The notes: generated by a model from the sequence alone, not told the origin. Positions 47,831 through 59,095 are shown, counted from the stretch's first letter. The stretch is DNA of 64,000 nucleotides from Linnemannia hyalina (GCA_019671135.1 JAHRHY010000004.1:2418001-2482000), one strand, 5' to 3'. A program made the numbers and translations.

Positions 47831-50803
47831 TTAGATCGTCCGGGTGTGGGAAATGATCTTGTCGACCAGAGGCTCAAAGTTCGGCCAGCGACGGACAACA
47901 ATCCCGCGGATGGTCTCAAGCTCATTCTTCAGGAACCCATATTGCGCCAGACTCGTAAACAACAACTCGAAATCCTCAGAACGGGGCATCAGCCTCATCT
48001 CTCGCGTTTCATCCTCCAACAGTCGCTCAATCTCGTTGAATCGGTTGTGTGTCAAGAGTGCGTTCAAATATGCTGTGAACACCTCGGGCGCGGGACAAAT
48101 CAACCTTCCTCTCCCCGTTCTCATTCCCGTTCCCGCTCCCCTTTCTAGTGTTGCTGTTGCTACTCCGCTTGTGGCGATGAGAGGATCGTCCTGTTGATGG
48201 GAATCATGTGGAAGAGTGCCCGACTCGGGACGAATCCCGGAGGCATGAAGAGTCGGGTCCTGTTGAATGCTGTCTGGGCTAGGAGTGGCAACGGTGGTGG
48301 CGGATTGCCAGATGGCGTGGAGCGTGTCCATGTACCCGCGATCACGACATGCCTCGATCAAATGCAACAGATTGCTAGTCGATGGAACCCAGTTCAAAGG
48401 CTTGTCCTGACTCTTCGCCTGCTTCCATGTCTTGATCACGCGATCCGGCAAACAATGGCGACCATACGTATCCAGAAGCACTCTAAAGTACTCCCCATTG
48501 GGCTCCAGCTCCCGCTCCTCCAGCATGCCCGAGATCTCTTCAATACGACCCAGATTCAACCTCGGCAACGAACTGTACGCGCTGATCATGGTCATCAGCA
48601 TAATAGCATCGACCTTGAGCCGCCTCCGGTCAATCTCCTTGAAGATATGTTCCACCATTTCGACATTGCTCTGCTGTCCGTAATGCTGCATCAGAGCCGT
48701 GAACGCTTTGATATCGGGCAGCAATCCCGAATAGTTGATCGCCTCCCAATACTCCTTGACCCGCTCCGTGTTGTTCTGAAGTGAATGGGCATGAATCATC
48801 GATGTAAAGATGTGCAGGTTTGGCTTGACTCCCACCTTAGTCATCTGTTGGAATGCTTGGTCGCATCCTGCAAAGTTCTTGGCTCGAATCTGTGCGTTGA
48901 TGAGGACGGTGTAACAATGCACATCGGCCTTGATACCGGAATCCAGCATCTCTTGATAGTACCGCAGCGCGCCTCGGACATCGCGAACGTTGGAAAGGTA
49001 GTCCATGAGCATCGTAAACGTCTGGACCGGGATCATCATCTTGGCGTTGCGCATCAGCCGCATCATCTGCTGGGCGTTGTCGAGCTGGTGGTGTTGGAGG
49101 TAGAGCTGGATCATCCGAGAGCAGACAATAGAATCCGGCGCGATCCCAAACTTGTTCATCTGGTGGTAATAGTGAAGCGCATCCTGCAGACGGCCTTCTT
49201 TGCAGCATCCCGAGATCATGATGTTGTACGACCACGAAGAAGAAGGCCGGACTCCGCGGGCCGTAAAATGCTCGTGAAAGATCTTGTTGGCAGCTGGAAT
49301 CTGGTTGGCGTTCACATATCCGTCCAGGAGCGTGTTGACAATCACATCGTTGACGGGCCGCCCCTTGGAAATAATGTGGTCGTAGATTCCCATGGCGGCG
49401 TCGAGATCCTTCCGCTTCCCATAAACATCCACCAGGACTCCAAACGTGAGCTCGTTCATCTCTCCTGTCGGCAACGACCTCAAAAGCCCCGCCAGCTGTG
49501 CGTCAATATCCTTATCCAGGTTGGCACGAGCGAAGACCTTGATCGTGCTGGTGATCGTCCTAGCGTTCGGATAGACTTTGTTGGTCGCCATATCAGCCTG
49601 GATCCTTGCAATCGCCTCCTCGTCTCCATCTCTCGCATAGCCATCGATCAGGGTGGAGTAGGTGACGACATCCGGCTGGACGTTCGAGTTCTTCATCAGC
49701 GCCATGGTCCTCTTGGCTCCTACATAGTCCTTTCTGCGAACGAACCGCTCGATGACAGAGTTGAAGATCCATATGTTGGGCTGCACCTTATCCTTGAACA
49801 TCTCGTCTAGGACCGCATCCGCCTCCGTCTGCAAACCCTTCCTGGCATACTGGCTCATCAGCGTCGAGTAGGTCACCACATCTGGCTTCAGAGGGATGAC
49901 TCCTGCCCGCATGTCGTCGTAGATCTTGCGTGCTGCCTCCATCTGTCCACTGTGTCCGAGTCCTCTGATCATGACATTGTAACTCTGGAGATTGGCCGTC
50001 AGGTTGTAGCGAGCCGCATTATGCTCAAAAAAATCGATCGCGTCCTTCAGATCGTGGTGGCGGGTCAAAATATCCAGCATGATGTTGAGGGTCTTGACTT
50101 TAGGTGAAAAGTGCTCCGTCATGTCGTCAAAGATGGCCCGCGCCCACCTTGCCGCCTCGCCCGTCTTGGTTGCCTGGAAACAGAGCAGCATCCGATTGTA
50201 GAGCGAAGAGTTGAAAGGAGATCGTCGGGATGCTGATGAGGTCGCCTTGCTCTTTAGTCGGGTATATGTGTGCCAGATCTGTTTGGCATTCCTTGAGTTG
50301 ATGGCATCGTTCAGCATGACCATGGGCGCGACAGGATCGGATCCGAGTCGTTTTTTTTGGTCCAAGATGATGAATGGTTTTGCTGCTGCTGCCCTGTCAG
50401 GTTTTGATCCCTTGAAAAAGCTGTCGGCAATGGTTTCGTAGGCGTTGCTGTGTTTCTCTGATCCTGGAGGTGCAAGGAAGCTTGTGATCGAGAGTTTACT
50501 CCGCTCTGGTATGATGTTCTTGGTCGTGGTTGCTGAAGATGAGTGTTCCTGGTGAAAGGGTTCTTCGTGGCGGTGTGGTATGTCATGATCTGCCAGTATT
50601 GGTTTTGACGACGACGAGCTGTACTGGCGAGATGTAGAGGGTATCCTGGAAGCACGACGGCGGACAGTGTGCAGTGGTGGGTCGTGTTGGTGACAAAATA
50701 TCCTGAGCATCCGTGAAGCGATCTGGCTGTCCCATGAAAGCGGTGCTCCTGGGTTGCTTGCCGCAACGCTGTTTTTTGCAGATGTATAAGAAGTTATGTT
50801 CAT
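47831..50803 (-). CDS. Large pentatricopeptide repeat (PPR) protein, mitochondrial
   Basis: Intronless, 990 residues. The N-terminus is Ser/Arg-rich with few acidic residues (RMLRIFCHQHDPPLHTVRRR, RQYSSSSS), as in a mitochondrial presequence. An in-frame second Met at 50710 (residue 32) would place the presequence right at the N-terminus and is an alternative start. Residues about 170-830 are tandem 35-residue PPRs, e.g. YNVMIRGLGHSGQMEAARKI, VVTYSTLMSQYARKGLQTEA, VVTYSTLIDGYARDGDEEAI, VNTLLDGYVNANQIPAANKI, YNIMISGCCKEGRLQDALHY and CYTVLINAQIRAKNF. PPR arrays bind RNA and in fungi support mitochondrial transcript stability or translation. The target RNA cannot be named. A Thr/Gly-rich linker near 870 precedes the C-terminal repeats. 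Confidence 0.9.
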   Translation of the reverse strand: MNITSYTSAKNSVAASNPGAPLSWDSQIASRMLRIFCHQHDPPLHTVRRRASRIPSTSRQYSSSSSKPILADHDIPHRHEEPFHQEHSSSATTTKNIIPERSKLSITSFLAPPGSEKHSNAYETIADSFFKGSKPDRAAAAKPFIILDQKKRLGSDPVAPMVMLNDAINSRNAKQIWHTYTRLKSKATSSASRRSPFNSSLYNRMLLCFQATKTGEAARWARAIFDDMTEHFSPKVKTLNIMLDILTRHHDLKDAIDFFEHNAARYNLTANLQSYNVMIRGLGHSGQMEAARKIYDDMRAGVIPLKPDVVTYSTLMSQYARKGLQTEADAVLDEMFKDKVQPNIWIFNSVIERFVRRKDYVGAKRTMALMKNSNVQPDVVTYSTLIDGYARDGDEEAIARIQADMATNKVYPNARTITSTIKVFARANLDKDIDAQLAGLLRSLPTGEMNELTFGVLVDVYGKRKDLDAAMGIYDHIISKGRPVNDVIVNTLLDGYVNANQIPAANKIFHEHFTARGVRPSSSWSYNIMISGCCKEGRLQDALHYYHQMNKFGIAPDSIVCSRMIQLYLQHHQLDNAQQMMRLMRNAKMMIPVQTFTMLMDYLSNVRDVRGALRYYQEMLDSGIKADVHCYTVLINAQIRAKNFAGCDQAFQQMTKVGVKPNLHIFTSMIHAHSLQNNTERVKEYWEAINYSGLLPDIKAFTALMQHYGQQSNVEMVEHIFKEIDRRRLKVDAIMLMTMISAYSSLPRLNLGRIEEISGMLEERELEPNGEYFRVLLDTYGRHCLPDRVIKTWKQAKSQDKPLNWVPSTSNLLHLIEACRDRGYMDTLHAIWQSATTVATPSPDSIQQDPTLHASGIRPESGTLPHDSHQQDDPLIATSGVATATLERGAGTGMRTGRGRLICPAPEVFTAYLNALLTHNRFNEIERLLEDETREMRLMPRSEDFELLFTSLAQYGFLKNELETIRGIVVRRWPNFEPLVDKIISHTRTI

Positions 50804-51236
50804 GCTGTTAGACTATCGTTGTCTCCAAGGAGGAGAAATATTGCCGATAATTATTTTGTGCGGCTGTTCGTACCTGAGCTTTTTGGTAGTGGACCTGAAT
50901 GCTTGCATCGGAGAGGGAACAGACACAAGGGGGGCGAAGACTGGTATAGCTCCTTGCTCGGTCCTTCGCTCTCGTGTTGGGTGTGTGTGTGTGTGTGTCG
51001 ATTCCTTTGTCTCCTGATGAGAGCGGCAGATGTGGAGAAGGGTGAAAGGTGACTTTTTCCGAAGGATGGAAGGTGGAGATCACCGAGGGTGTTTGTGGCT
51101 TGTGGCTTTGATCCGCCCATTCAGGGACAAGTGCGGAGAAGGGAGCCAGTCACTTGGCTGGAGCTACTGAGATAATTATTTGCGCGTGTTTCATGGGGGG
51201 GACACGTTTTCCTTGCTCTCTATCCACTCCCAAGCG
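50804..51236. other. Divergent promoter region, PPR gene / PIG-Y
   Basis: 433 bp with no ORF of interest; includes a GTGTGTGTGT run at 50982-50997. Confidence 0.5.
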
Positions 51237-52504
51237 ATGCCAGACTCGACCAAGGATAGGAGCATGGCACCTTCTTCATCACTCACACATTCGCACCCAC
51301 AGGCAGGACAGGACAACAGCAACTACTCTTCACTCCAAGGAGGTGGTGCAGGAACAGGAACGAACTCTCATCACAACCCATCTGAACCCGGTGCACATCA
51401 CCAACCAGGATGGCAAAACTCACTAGACGCACTCACCTCCTCGTCGTCACCATCATCATCAGCCTACAAACGAATGAGTCACCCCATCACCAGCACCAAC
51501 AGCACCAACAGCAGCAGTCAACACTACTCAAACCGCCAAGAACACCCTTCACCACTCTCAATAGCACTCCCTCTATCCAATTCACGACCAACAATCAATG
51601 GCTCCTCCTCACATCACCACAATAACGGACCGTCAGGAGGATCATTTTCAGCCGGATACCTAGACCAACGACGCGACACCTTCCACAATCTGACCCACCA
51701 CAACCATCACTCAAACCACACCAATGGTCATAGCAACGGTAACGGATACAGCAACAACAGCGGTGTATCATGGCAGACATACTCTCCAAGCAACAACATC
51801 CACGACGATACCCACCATAGCCATCACACCCACCACCCACAACCAATGCGACCCCAATCCATCTCCTATGCTACTCATCAACATCCTCTCCAAATGCATC
51901 TACATAACCAACACCAACAATCCTCCCATCATGTCGCTTCACCAACAACACCCACCTCTGCGTCCCTGACCGATCAAGACCCCACCAATACCGCGACCAT
52001 CATGCGCCGGCGCCGGCTTTCCACTGCATCCACATCCTCAAAACGCGGAGCAGGATCTTCCAACAACTTAAGGTCGCAAAAGGCACCCAATACCCCACAC
52101 CATACTCGCCGATTCACGACGCTGATCTCGGACCAGGAACCCGACACGACGTATTTGTGGGGGTATTTGTTGTTCTTTTGTACGATGGTGGGCTTCACGG
52201 TGAGCATGTATGCCCTCGTTGCATCTAATTACATGCCACTTACTGGGAACAAGGTACCCTTTATGACTCTTGTTTTGCGTTTGTATTCAAAAATGGACAG
52301 GAGTATCCCATGGGCACGGACAATTTGTGGTTTTCCTATTCCACCACTAACCACGCGGCTCGTATCATGTCTTTTACTGAATAGACGCTGGATTGGATCA
52401 AGAAGGATAGCCACTACTGTATGCTCGTACCGGTCACCATCCCCGTCACTGTCCTCTTTGTCCTTTTCAACTGGCTTGGCATGAAGCTCTTCCGGCACAA
52501 CTGA
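51237..52504 (+). CDS. PIG-Y/Eri1-like subunit of GPI-GlcNAc transferase with long N-terminal extension
   Basis: 378 residues. Exons are 51237-52253 and 52385-52504. The last 90 residues look like PIG-Y: one membrane helix (YLWGYLLFFCTMVGFTVSMYALVA), a short lumenal loop, and a second helix ending in the signature PVTIPVTVLFVLFNWLGMKLFRHN; the human protein ends in a closely similar WMGIKLFRHN. PIG-Y is a small ER subunit of the complex that starts GPI-anchor synthesis by adding GlcNAc to phosphatidylinositol. Unusually, about 290 residues of Ser/Asn/His/Pro low complexity (HHNHHSNHTNGHSNGNGY, MHLHNQHQQSSHH) precede the helices, whereas the human protein is about 71 residues. The ATG giving MPDSTKD is chosen. 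A later start cannot be excluded, for example within MRRRRLSTAS near 52002. Confidence 0.82.
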
Positions 52505-52692
52505 TCCTCTTATCTCTACACCACCCATTATACTTCATTTTCTTCTTTTCGCATAGACCTACCTTGTACAACGTTTCCTAATTTTGTAAGAACATTTCTA
52601 TTTTCCTTATCTCTCCCATTCAAATAATATCTGCTCGATTTATTTCATCTTCAACAATATTGATCCTTTCATAACCCTTCGTGATATCCTCT

Positions 52693-55416
52693 TCAGCTCA
52701 GGGGTGACTTGAGGACATAAAACTTTCTATACTCAAACGAAAACTCAACACCTCCCAACACTTCCCCTTCAACCTCGTCATCACTCCCCCATCCCATATA
52801 GACCAGACCCAAATTTGTAATCAACTCACTCTCGTCGTCCCCACCTCGCATCACCCTCCCCGCCAGCTCCATCTCCCTGACCTTGTTGTAATCTTTTGGG
52901 TCTTGGTGTCCGTCATCCTGTGGGGTCATGGATGGAGACGCTTTCTGTGACATGGGATCCTTCTTCCGCAGGATGGACAGGAACCCGGAGAGGGTTACAC
53001 CATTCCAATGCTTGGCGACTAGCTTTTCGAGGTTCGGGCAAAGAGTCGACAGGAACTCCTCCAGGAACGCATTTCCTCCGACGATCGTCCACCCACCCAA
53101 CATCTCCAGCTCTCGAAGCTTCGGCAGAACAATCATCCGCTTACTCGCTCCTGAGATACTCAAGACAGACCTATCGAGGTCTCGAGTATGCGCCAGGCTG
53201 GTATGGATGTTGAGGTGCAACGATTCCAGGAGCGGACAACTGGCCAGGAATTGGAACTGGAACTCGTAGGCGAATTTGGAGTTGAGATCTAGCTTTGTCA
53301 GCCATGGTAGTTCCCAGTCCCATGTCCAGCGATACCACCCAGATTCGTGTCGTCCCTGTTCCTGCTTCTGTTCCTGTTCCTCTTCTTGTTCCGCTCCGAG
53401 GGGAGGAGGAAGAATAAAACACAAATCGTCCGTCCCCAACGCAGTCCGCATCGACAACTCTACAAGCTTTTCCCGCATCGACGAAAGCGTCTCCGGATGA
53501 AACGTCAACGCAGTCCACCCCTGAAGAGTCATCGAGTCGCACTTGCCCAAAAGCGCCGGAAAACACTCATTACGGATCGCCTCCTCCGGAGTGTAACCAA
53601 ACGTCGAATCGTCGTAAAGACTCAGACTCACAAGATTCGGACAGTGGACCAATAACTCTGGATCGAGTACTAGACGGGCGACGACACGGGCGTCAATATA
53701 GAGGTCTCGCAGGTTTGGTAGGTCGACCCACCCACGACCGATTCGGATTGTCCACGGTAATGTAGGCTCGTCATCGTTGTTGAGGATGCTATCGTCGAGG
53801 TTTTTGGGTATGTTGAGATTGAGTGTGGTGAGAGTTTCGCTGAAGGCGTAGGCAATGTCGTCGATTTCGTCCGTGACCTCGAGCGGCAGGTCCTCTAACC
53901 CCGAGATATACGCTATCTCCAACGGAACCAGACCGTGTCGCAAATACAGATGTCGATCCTCAATCTTGTCCTCCTGCAACAGCGATCTCTCCTGTCCTTT
54001 GTCGTTATTGTTGATCTTGCCTCCAGAGTTGTTCTCCAAGTAAGCCTTTTTCTCCTCAACCGCCCACTTGTACGCCCCTTTCCCCAAAGACCCCATCGAC
54101 AACGTCCTCAATCCGCGACACCTCTGCAAGAACCCCCTATTCTCAACCAACCTCTCATACGTCTCCGATTTCCCCGACTCAAAATAGGCATCAATCTTCT
54201 CCACAGTCCCCAAATCCGTCGCCCTCGGGTGCGCCAAGAACTGCATCCAATTCTCCTCACACAACACAGAGGGTCTCTTCAGCGGCGGCAACAACTGCAA
54301 GATCCGAAACTGCACTTCGTCAGGGCATTTCTGCGGCAAGGAAATCCAGCCCCAAGACTGCCAGATCTCACTCTCTGGACAAGTAACCGTCTTAAGCTGC
54401 CCCGGAAAGAGTCGTCCATGCTCCTGGACAAACATGAACAGGTCCTCCATGGCTTGCTCCTTGCGGTCTTTATTCCTCTTCAGGAGCCCTGGGATGTCCT
54501 CAACCTCGCGCTCGATATTGGTCTCGTCCTCTTCCTCCAAGGCCGCTTCAACATCTTCCTCCAAGGCTGCTTCAACATCTTCCTCCAGGTAATCCAACAT
54601 CTCATCCAGACAGAACCCCACGTGCTCCAGACTCTTGAATTGACAGACGGCGTCCAAATATCGCTCCACATCTGATACCGGAATCACCAATGACTTTAAC
54701 TGCTGCCCCAACAACACCCTGTCCCCATCATCCTCAACCTCACTCCTTCCAACAACGCAGGGACTGTTGACAAGCATCCAATTGACCTCCCTCATCAGCT
54801 GAACCCGGAAGAACTCATGATACAACGGCGAAGGGTCATCCACCATTTTAAGTCGTCTTCGACAACTGAGCAACATGTCCTCAGCCCCACAGGTGTGCCG
54901 GAATTCTTCCTTCTGGATGTATTCCAGAGTTGCTGGTGGGGCTGTGTGCAAGACCTCGTGCTGCCAGGTGTATGCAATAGGGATGCAGAGGTTGAGGTGG
55001 CGGATATGTGTCAAGTAGTCGAGCGGATTGCTATTGGGACTCGCAAGAGTGTTGGTGTCCTGGGAAACAGCAACAGCAGCGAGTTCAGGAAAGACAACAG
55101 CCACGACCTCAGGTACAGAACCAAGGACACCACGACGTGCAAGTAACATCCGCGCTAGGGCATCAACAGTCCCCAGCGGGCCCTTCTTCACCTTTTCTAG
55201 GTCCACTTCCTCATCCTCATTCCCACAATAATAATCCTCGGCAGGGGGATGGAAGGGGTGTTGGAAGGGGTCGGCGTAGAGGTGTCGAAGGGCCTCGGCG
55301 GCCAGGGTCTTGTTGACTTGGAGGAGGGCTGCGACGTCTGCTTGTCGGTTGTCGAGGAGGAGGTGGGTGATGATTAGGTCCAGGCATTCCGGAATAAGAG
55401 TTGACAGGTAGTCCAT
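52693..55416 (-). CDS. Large F-box/LRR-like protein
   Basis: Intronless, 907 residues. The N-terminus MDYLSTLIPECLDLIITHLL followed by ALLQVNKTLAAEALRHLYADPF fits an F-box, the Skp1-binding element of SCF ubiquitin ligases. Leucine-rich segments are scattered downstream (CPNLVSLSLYDD, CPLLESLHLNIHTSL, LPKLRELEMLGGW, LCPNLEKLVAKHWNGVTL), consistent with an irregular LRR substrate-recognition region. Residues about 275-290 contain a short tandem repeat (EEDVEAAL twice) in an acidic patch, and a Gln/Glu-rich insert lies near 695. No orthologue is recognised; this is a rapidly evolving class. The ATG 29 bp downstream of an AG-rich tract is chosen. Confidence 0.75.
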   Translation of the reverse strand: MDYLSTLIPECLDLIITHLLLDNRQADVAALLQVNKTLAAEALRHLYADPFQHPFHPPAEDYYCGNEDEEVDLEKVKKGPLGTVDALARMLLARRGVLGSVPEVVAVVFPELAAVAVSQDTNTLASPNSNPLDYLTHIRHLNLCIPIAYTWQHEVLHTAPPATLEYIQKEEFRHTCGAEDMLLSCRRRLKMVDDPSPLYHEFFRVQLMREVNWMLVNSPCVVGRSEVEDDGDRVLLGQQLKSLVIPVSDVERYLDAVCQFKSLEHVGFCLDEMLDYLEEDVEAALEEDVEAALEEEDETNIEREVEDIPGLLKRNKDRKEQAMEDLFMFVQEHGRLFPGQLKTVTCPESEIWQSWGWISLPQKCPDEVQFRILQLLPPLKRPSVLCEENWMQFLAHPRATDLGTVEKIDAYFESGKSETYERLVENRGFLQRCRGLRTLSMGSLGKGAYKWAVEEKKAYLENNSGGKINNNDKGQERSLLQEDKIEDRHLYLRHGLVPLEIAYISGLEDLPLEVTDEIDDIAYAFSETLTTLNLNIPKNLDDSILNNDDEPTLPWTIRIGRGWVDLPNLRDLYIDARVVARLVLDPELLVHCPNLVSLSLYDDSTFGYTPEEAIRNECFPALLGKCDSMTLQGWTALTFHPETLSSMREKLVELSMRTALGTDDLCFILPPPLGAEQEEEQEQKQEQGRHESGWYRWTWDWELPWLTKLDLNSKFAYEFQFQFLASCPLLESLHLNIHTSLAHTRDLDRSVLSISGASKRMIVLPKLRELEMLGGWTIVGGNAFLEEFLSTLCPNLEKLVAKHWNGVTLSGFLSILRKKDPMSQKASPSMTPQDDGHQDPKDYNKVREMELAGRVMRGGDDESELITNLGLVYMGWGSDDEVEGEVLGGVEFSFEYRKFYVLKSPLS

Positions 55417-55521
55417 CTCTGTTGAGTAGGAGAGAAAGAGAGAGGATGTGTGTGAGTTTGTAAATGAGCAGAGAGAGGGTTGTGATGAAGTGATGGAAGT
55501 GGCAAAAGTTTGGTATAAATT

Positions 55522-55561
<40 letters not shown>

Positions 55562-55828
55562 GGTGGTATAATTAAACGCGCCTCCATGTCGTAGCCCCTG
55601 TAAACGAAACACGGTGACTGTGTGAATTAAAAGGTCAGGTAAGTCAGGACCTTGCTCACTCTCCGCGAAAGGAGATTTTTCTCTCTCGCTAGTCCAAAGG
55701 TCCATGGGTTGTCAGTGGGACAAACACGCTCATTTGAATCACGTTGATAGCAACAGTGCAAGTATGAAATGTCTTTTTTTTTCAATGCTTCTGTTTAGAA
55801 AAACGCGTGAAAGTAACTAGGCCTAGAC
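55417..55828. other. Intergenic, with 35-T homopolymer
   Basis: 412 bp between two minus-strand genes. It contains an uninterrupted T run at 55526-55560 about 110 bp upstream of the F-box gene start (poly-A on its coding strand) and no recognisable gene. Confidence 0.6.
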
Positions 55829-58007
55829 CTAATGGGCATAAGGTATCATAGAACGCGGCAAGGTCTCGGGCAAGACGCCCTCGCCACCTCCATTTTCAAT
55901 CGCCCGGATCAAATGCATTGCGACCGCAAACTCATTCTCGTCCAGATACCCATTCGAATCCCAATCCGCAAGCGTCCACACCTTCGCCAACACCTCCATC
56001 GACAGCCCCGTGCTCATCAGATACGGCTTTGCAGTGGACCCATTGATCCGCCCCTCGACCGGGTGTAACGACATGAATACTGGCATCGAACTCGCCTTGT
56101 CGACTGACGAAAAGTGCCAGTAGCTTGGTGGGATCTCTCCGCCTGGACTTAGCTGCAATGAGGACTCTGGGATGAGAAAGGGGTTCTTTTGGGCTTGTTC
56201 CAGTAGGGGGTTCCCTTGCGGGAATCGGCGCATTAGTTTGGGCAGGTCGATGGATAAGGCCTCTTCGACGACGGACATGATGGGTTCTTTGACCTTGGAG
56301 AACGACTCGAACTTGTAGGCCCTCAACGACTGGCGGAACTTTTCGACGTTTGGGAAGTCGCCCTCGGGGACTCCATGGATCTGCTGAACCTTCGTAAACT
56401 CCTTGTCCAGATCCCGGATCAGTTCCTGTTGTCGAGAAGCCTTTCCAAAGACCGCTGGCATTTCCTTCTTGAGGTGTCCGATAATGTACGCGTGCACCTT
56501 GGCCAACCGGGCACGCTTGACAATCTCGTTGACTTTCCGAATTGCAGCATTGCGAGGGAGATCCCTCAGGTCCTTGATCAGATCTGCCTGCTCGGCTTCC
56601 AACAACGACCGACAGTCTTCAAACGCATTCGGCGGCCTATTAACCCAAAATGACCCCAAATAGACCCTCATCACCTCCGGCGTCTGAATAACCTTCCCCA
56701 GCGACCACATCAACGCCCCATAAACCCTCATCAACTGCTGCTGGTTCACCATATCCGATTTGTTCAGAATTACTCGCACTTTCTCCTCATGACCCTTGAG
56801 CGCATAAATCGAGCTCTTGAACTCATCCGAGATATCCAACTTGTGCGAATCGAAAAACAACAGGATCAGATCCGCCCGTTCTGCGAACCATTCAATCGTC
56901 TTTGTGAAATCGTATCCACGTTCGACCCGTTGTTTGTCTCCGGCCAGGATCCCGGGAGTGTCGATGAGTGTCATGTTTTCGAGGAGTGGGGAGGGACATT
57001 GGGAGACTTGGAACCGGGTGAGGAAGGCTTGGCCGAATTTGTTGAGACCCCGGAAGGGCATGTCGGCTGTTACTGCCGCCGCGTTTCCAGGAATCACGCG
57101 AGATTCTACTCCATTCATCACTGCCACGAACCTGTCCGTCTATTTTGGTTATGTATGTTCATATGGAGAGGAAAGTGAGTTAAAGGGAACATGGTAGCGT
57201 GGTATAATAACGTAGCCAATTGAGGATCCAGTTCAAAAGATGCAACCTACTGTGGGCTCGACGCCAATGTGAGATCCTGGGTAGTCACACTCCGTGAGGT
57301 GTTTGATAAACGTCGTCTTGCCCTTTTTGCCACGCCATTTCATGCAGCAAAGAAGAAAAAAAAACGTTAGCGAACAGTCTCTCATGCATGCACGCCCATG
57401 TCGTGCAAACAGCAACAGCAACAAACAAAGGAGACACAACAAGACATACGGTGCTGTATTGTCCCAGGAGGAGAACCATAGGCTTGGCCTCGATATCACT
57501 ATCCGACAACGGCGCAGAATGGAACCCCTCAAAATTATATGTCGTCTCCAAAGGCCGGATCTTTCTCCTATATGTATCCTTCAACTCATCCATCAAGGGT
57601 CGGTAATCATCATGGATCAGGTTCGTGAACGAGCCCCCGCCTCCAATCCCGTTGAACGTCGACCGTGTCGCTATCGGAGAAAGATGCCCTCTATCTCTGT
57701 CTCTTCCTGGACCTCCTCCTCCTAGGCCGCTGCTTCTAGAGAACTTGTTCTTCTTGTGCTCCTGGTAACTGGCAGCCTTTGCAGATTTGGTCGACATCAT
57801 TGAGGGGACGGGGGACTTGTTGTTGTCGGTGTTGTAGTAGGGGTCCTCCTTGTGTTGGTGGTGACCTTTGGTGTAACCATAGTCGTCGAGGGGTCCGCTG
57901 GCGGTGACCATGCCTCCTGTGGGGGTGTTGGGTCCTGACTTGAATGCGCTTCCTCCTCCGGTTATGATTGATTCTATCTTGCGCTTCAAGTCCTGTGCGA
58001 ATCCCAT
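55829..58007 (-). CDS. EHD/Rme-1-type dynamin-like ATPase
   Basis: Membrane-remodelling ATPase of endocytic recycling, 646 residues. Exons on the minus strand are 57450-58007, 57251-57322 and 55829-57139. The P-loop GQYSTGKTTF spans the first splice junction. Next are the IGVEPTTDRFVAVM switch region, IDTPGILAGDKQR (G3), FFDSHKLDISDEF, VILNKSDMV (G4) and FWVNRPPNAFEDC. Helical segments and then a C-terminal EH domain follow (about residues 550-635), with the EF-hand loop DWDSNGYLDENEF. EH domains bind NPF peptides. Atypically, about 130 residues of Gly/Ser/basic low complexity precede the conserved DELKDTYRRKIRPLE, giving about 100 residues more than the usual 530-550. Confidence 0.93.
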
Positions 58008-59095
58008 GTTGTTTTTTGTGTTGTTGGTGATGAAAAAGGGGTGATAGGTTAGGGTGATGGTATAAATGCGTGGGGGGCAGGGGATGAGGAAGGGTCTGTG
58101 CTGGGTCGTAAAGTTGGTCGTAAAAAGTTGTAGGTGGCAAGAGTAGGTTGTTCAAAAGAAAAAGGGTAGAGTAAGGGTTGAAGGAAGGGGAGGATGGAGG
58201 GTATATGTTTGGTATAAGATGTATGTGCGGGATGAAAGAATGGAAGAGGGGAAAAGAGGTGAAAAAAGAAAATGAGTGATGGTGTGGTGCTTTTGGGGCA
58301 GCCTGCTTGGAAACTTGTGCACATGTGTGTGTCTATATGATGGACACACAGATGCGCATTCCAATGGATCCCAACCTGTTCACCAACAGCGTAGCATCCT
58401 TTATCTCTCACTCTAGTCGTTGTGGGCCTCTGTGGCTATCGGTCGACCAAAAACGGTGAGCGTACCCGTTATCTGCATTTGTCGTTTGCCCAATTATGCT
58501 TTCATAATAGCACCAATGCTCATGGCCGTTGAAGCTTCACGCGATTTGTTGTGCATGGTGGATCCCATCCCTCCTTCCTCAACTCGCTCTTTCATAAAGA
58601 GCAACTACGCACAGACAGCCTCAGCATGGACTCTCCACAAGCAATTCCCCAATTGCATCCACAAAGGCTGCTGCCGGTGATGCCACTCTGCACCAGGTCT
58701 ACTTTCAATTGAAAAAAACAAAGATATCGAGTTCCACTTCGCCCTGTGAGAGAAGAAAATTGCAATGACCACTTTACAAATGTGCGATCTGTATCTGCTC
58801 TCTGTAGCCGTTGTGATTATTTTCCGCTCGTTTACTTTCCTTTTTTCTCTTTACTTTTCTTAATGATCGGGTACAGAGGCGAACAGTAGACAATATACGC
58901 CATCCCTCCTCATCCCTCTCTCCGCTCTCACTCTCCCTCTTCTTTTCCGTTGATCGTCATACCTTCACCCTCCATCTACCAGATCCCCCATCCATTTACT
59001 TTCTCTCATTGCTTCACTATCTCAGAACCCCCTGTATCCCCCTACTTGCCCGCTTCATCAACACGTTCACACACATACACACACCTTTCTCCAAT
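58008..59095. other. Divergent intergenic region, EHD gene / hydrolase-like gene
   Basis: About 1.1 kb without a recognised gene. CT-rich tracts flank both start codons (seen as GA-rich at 58150-58270, CT-rich at 58895-59060). Short ORFs lack similarity to anything I know. Confidence 0.5.

Noticed and set aside
48785..49810. Long open frame of 341 codons on the + strand
   Set aside because: Exact antisense of the PPR gene; its sequence has no family character and reflects codon bias of the real gene.
52301..52378. Possible extra exon within the PIG-Y intron (reads EYPMGTDNLWFSYSTTNH)
   Set aside because: It would need a 47-bp upstream intron and about a 23-bp downstream intron, and the frame meets a stop before the PIG-Y tail. 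Kept as an alternative only.
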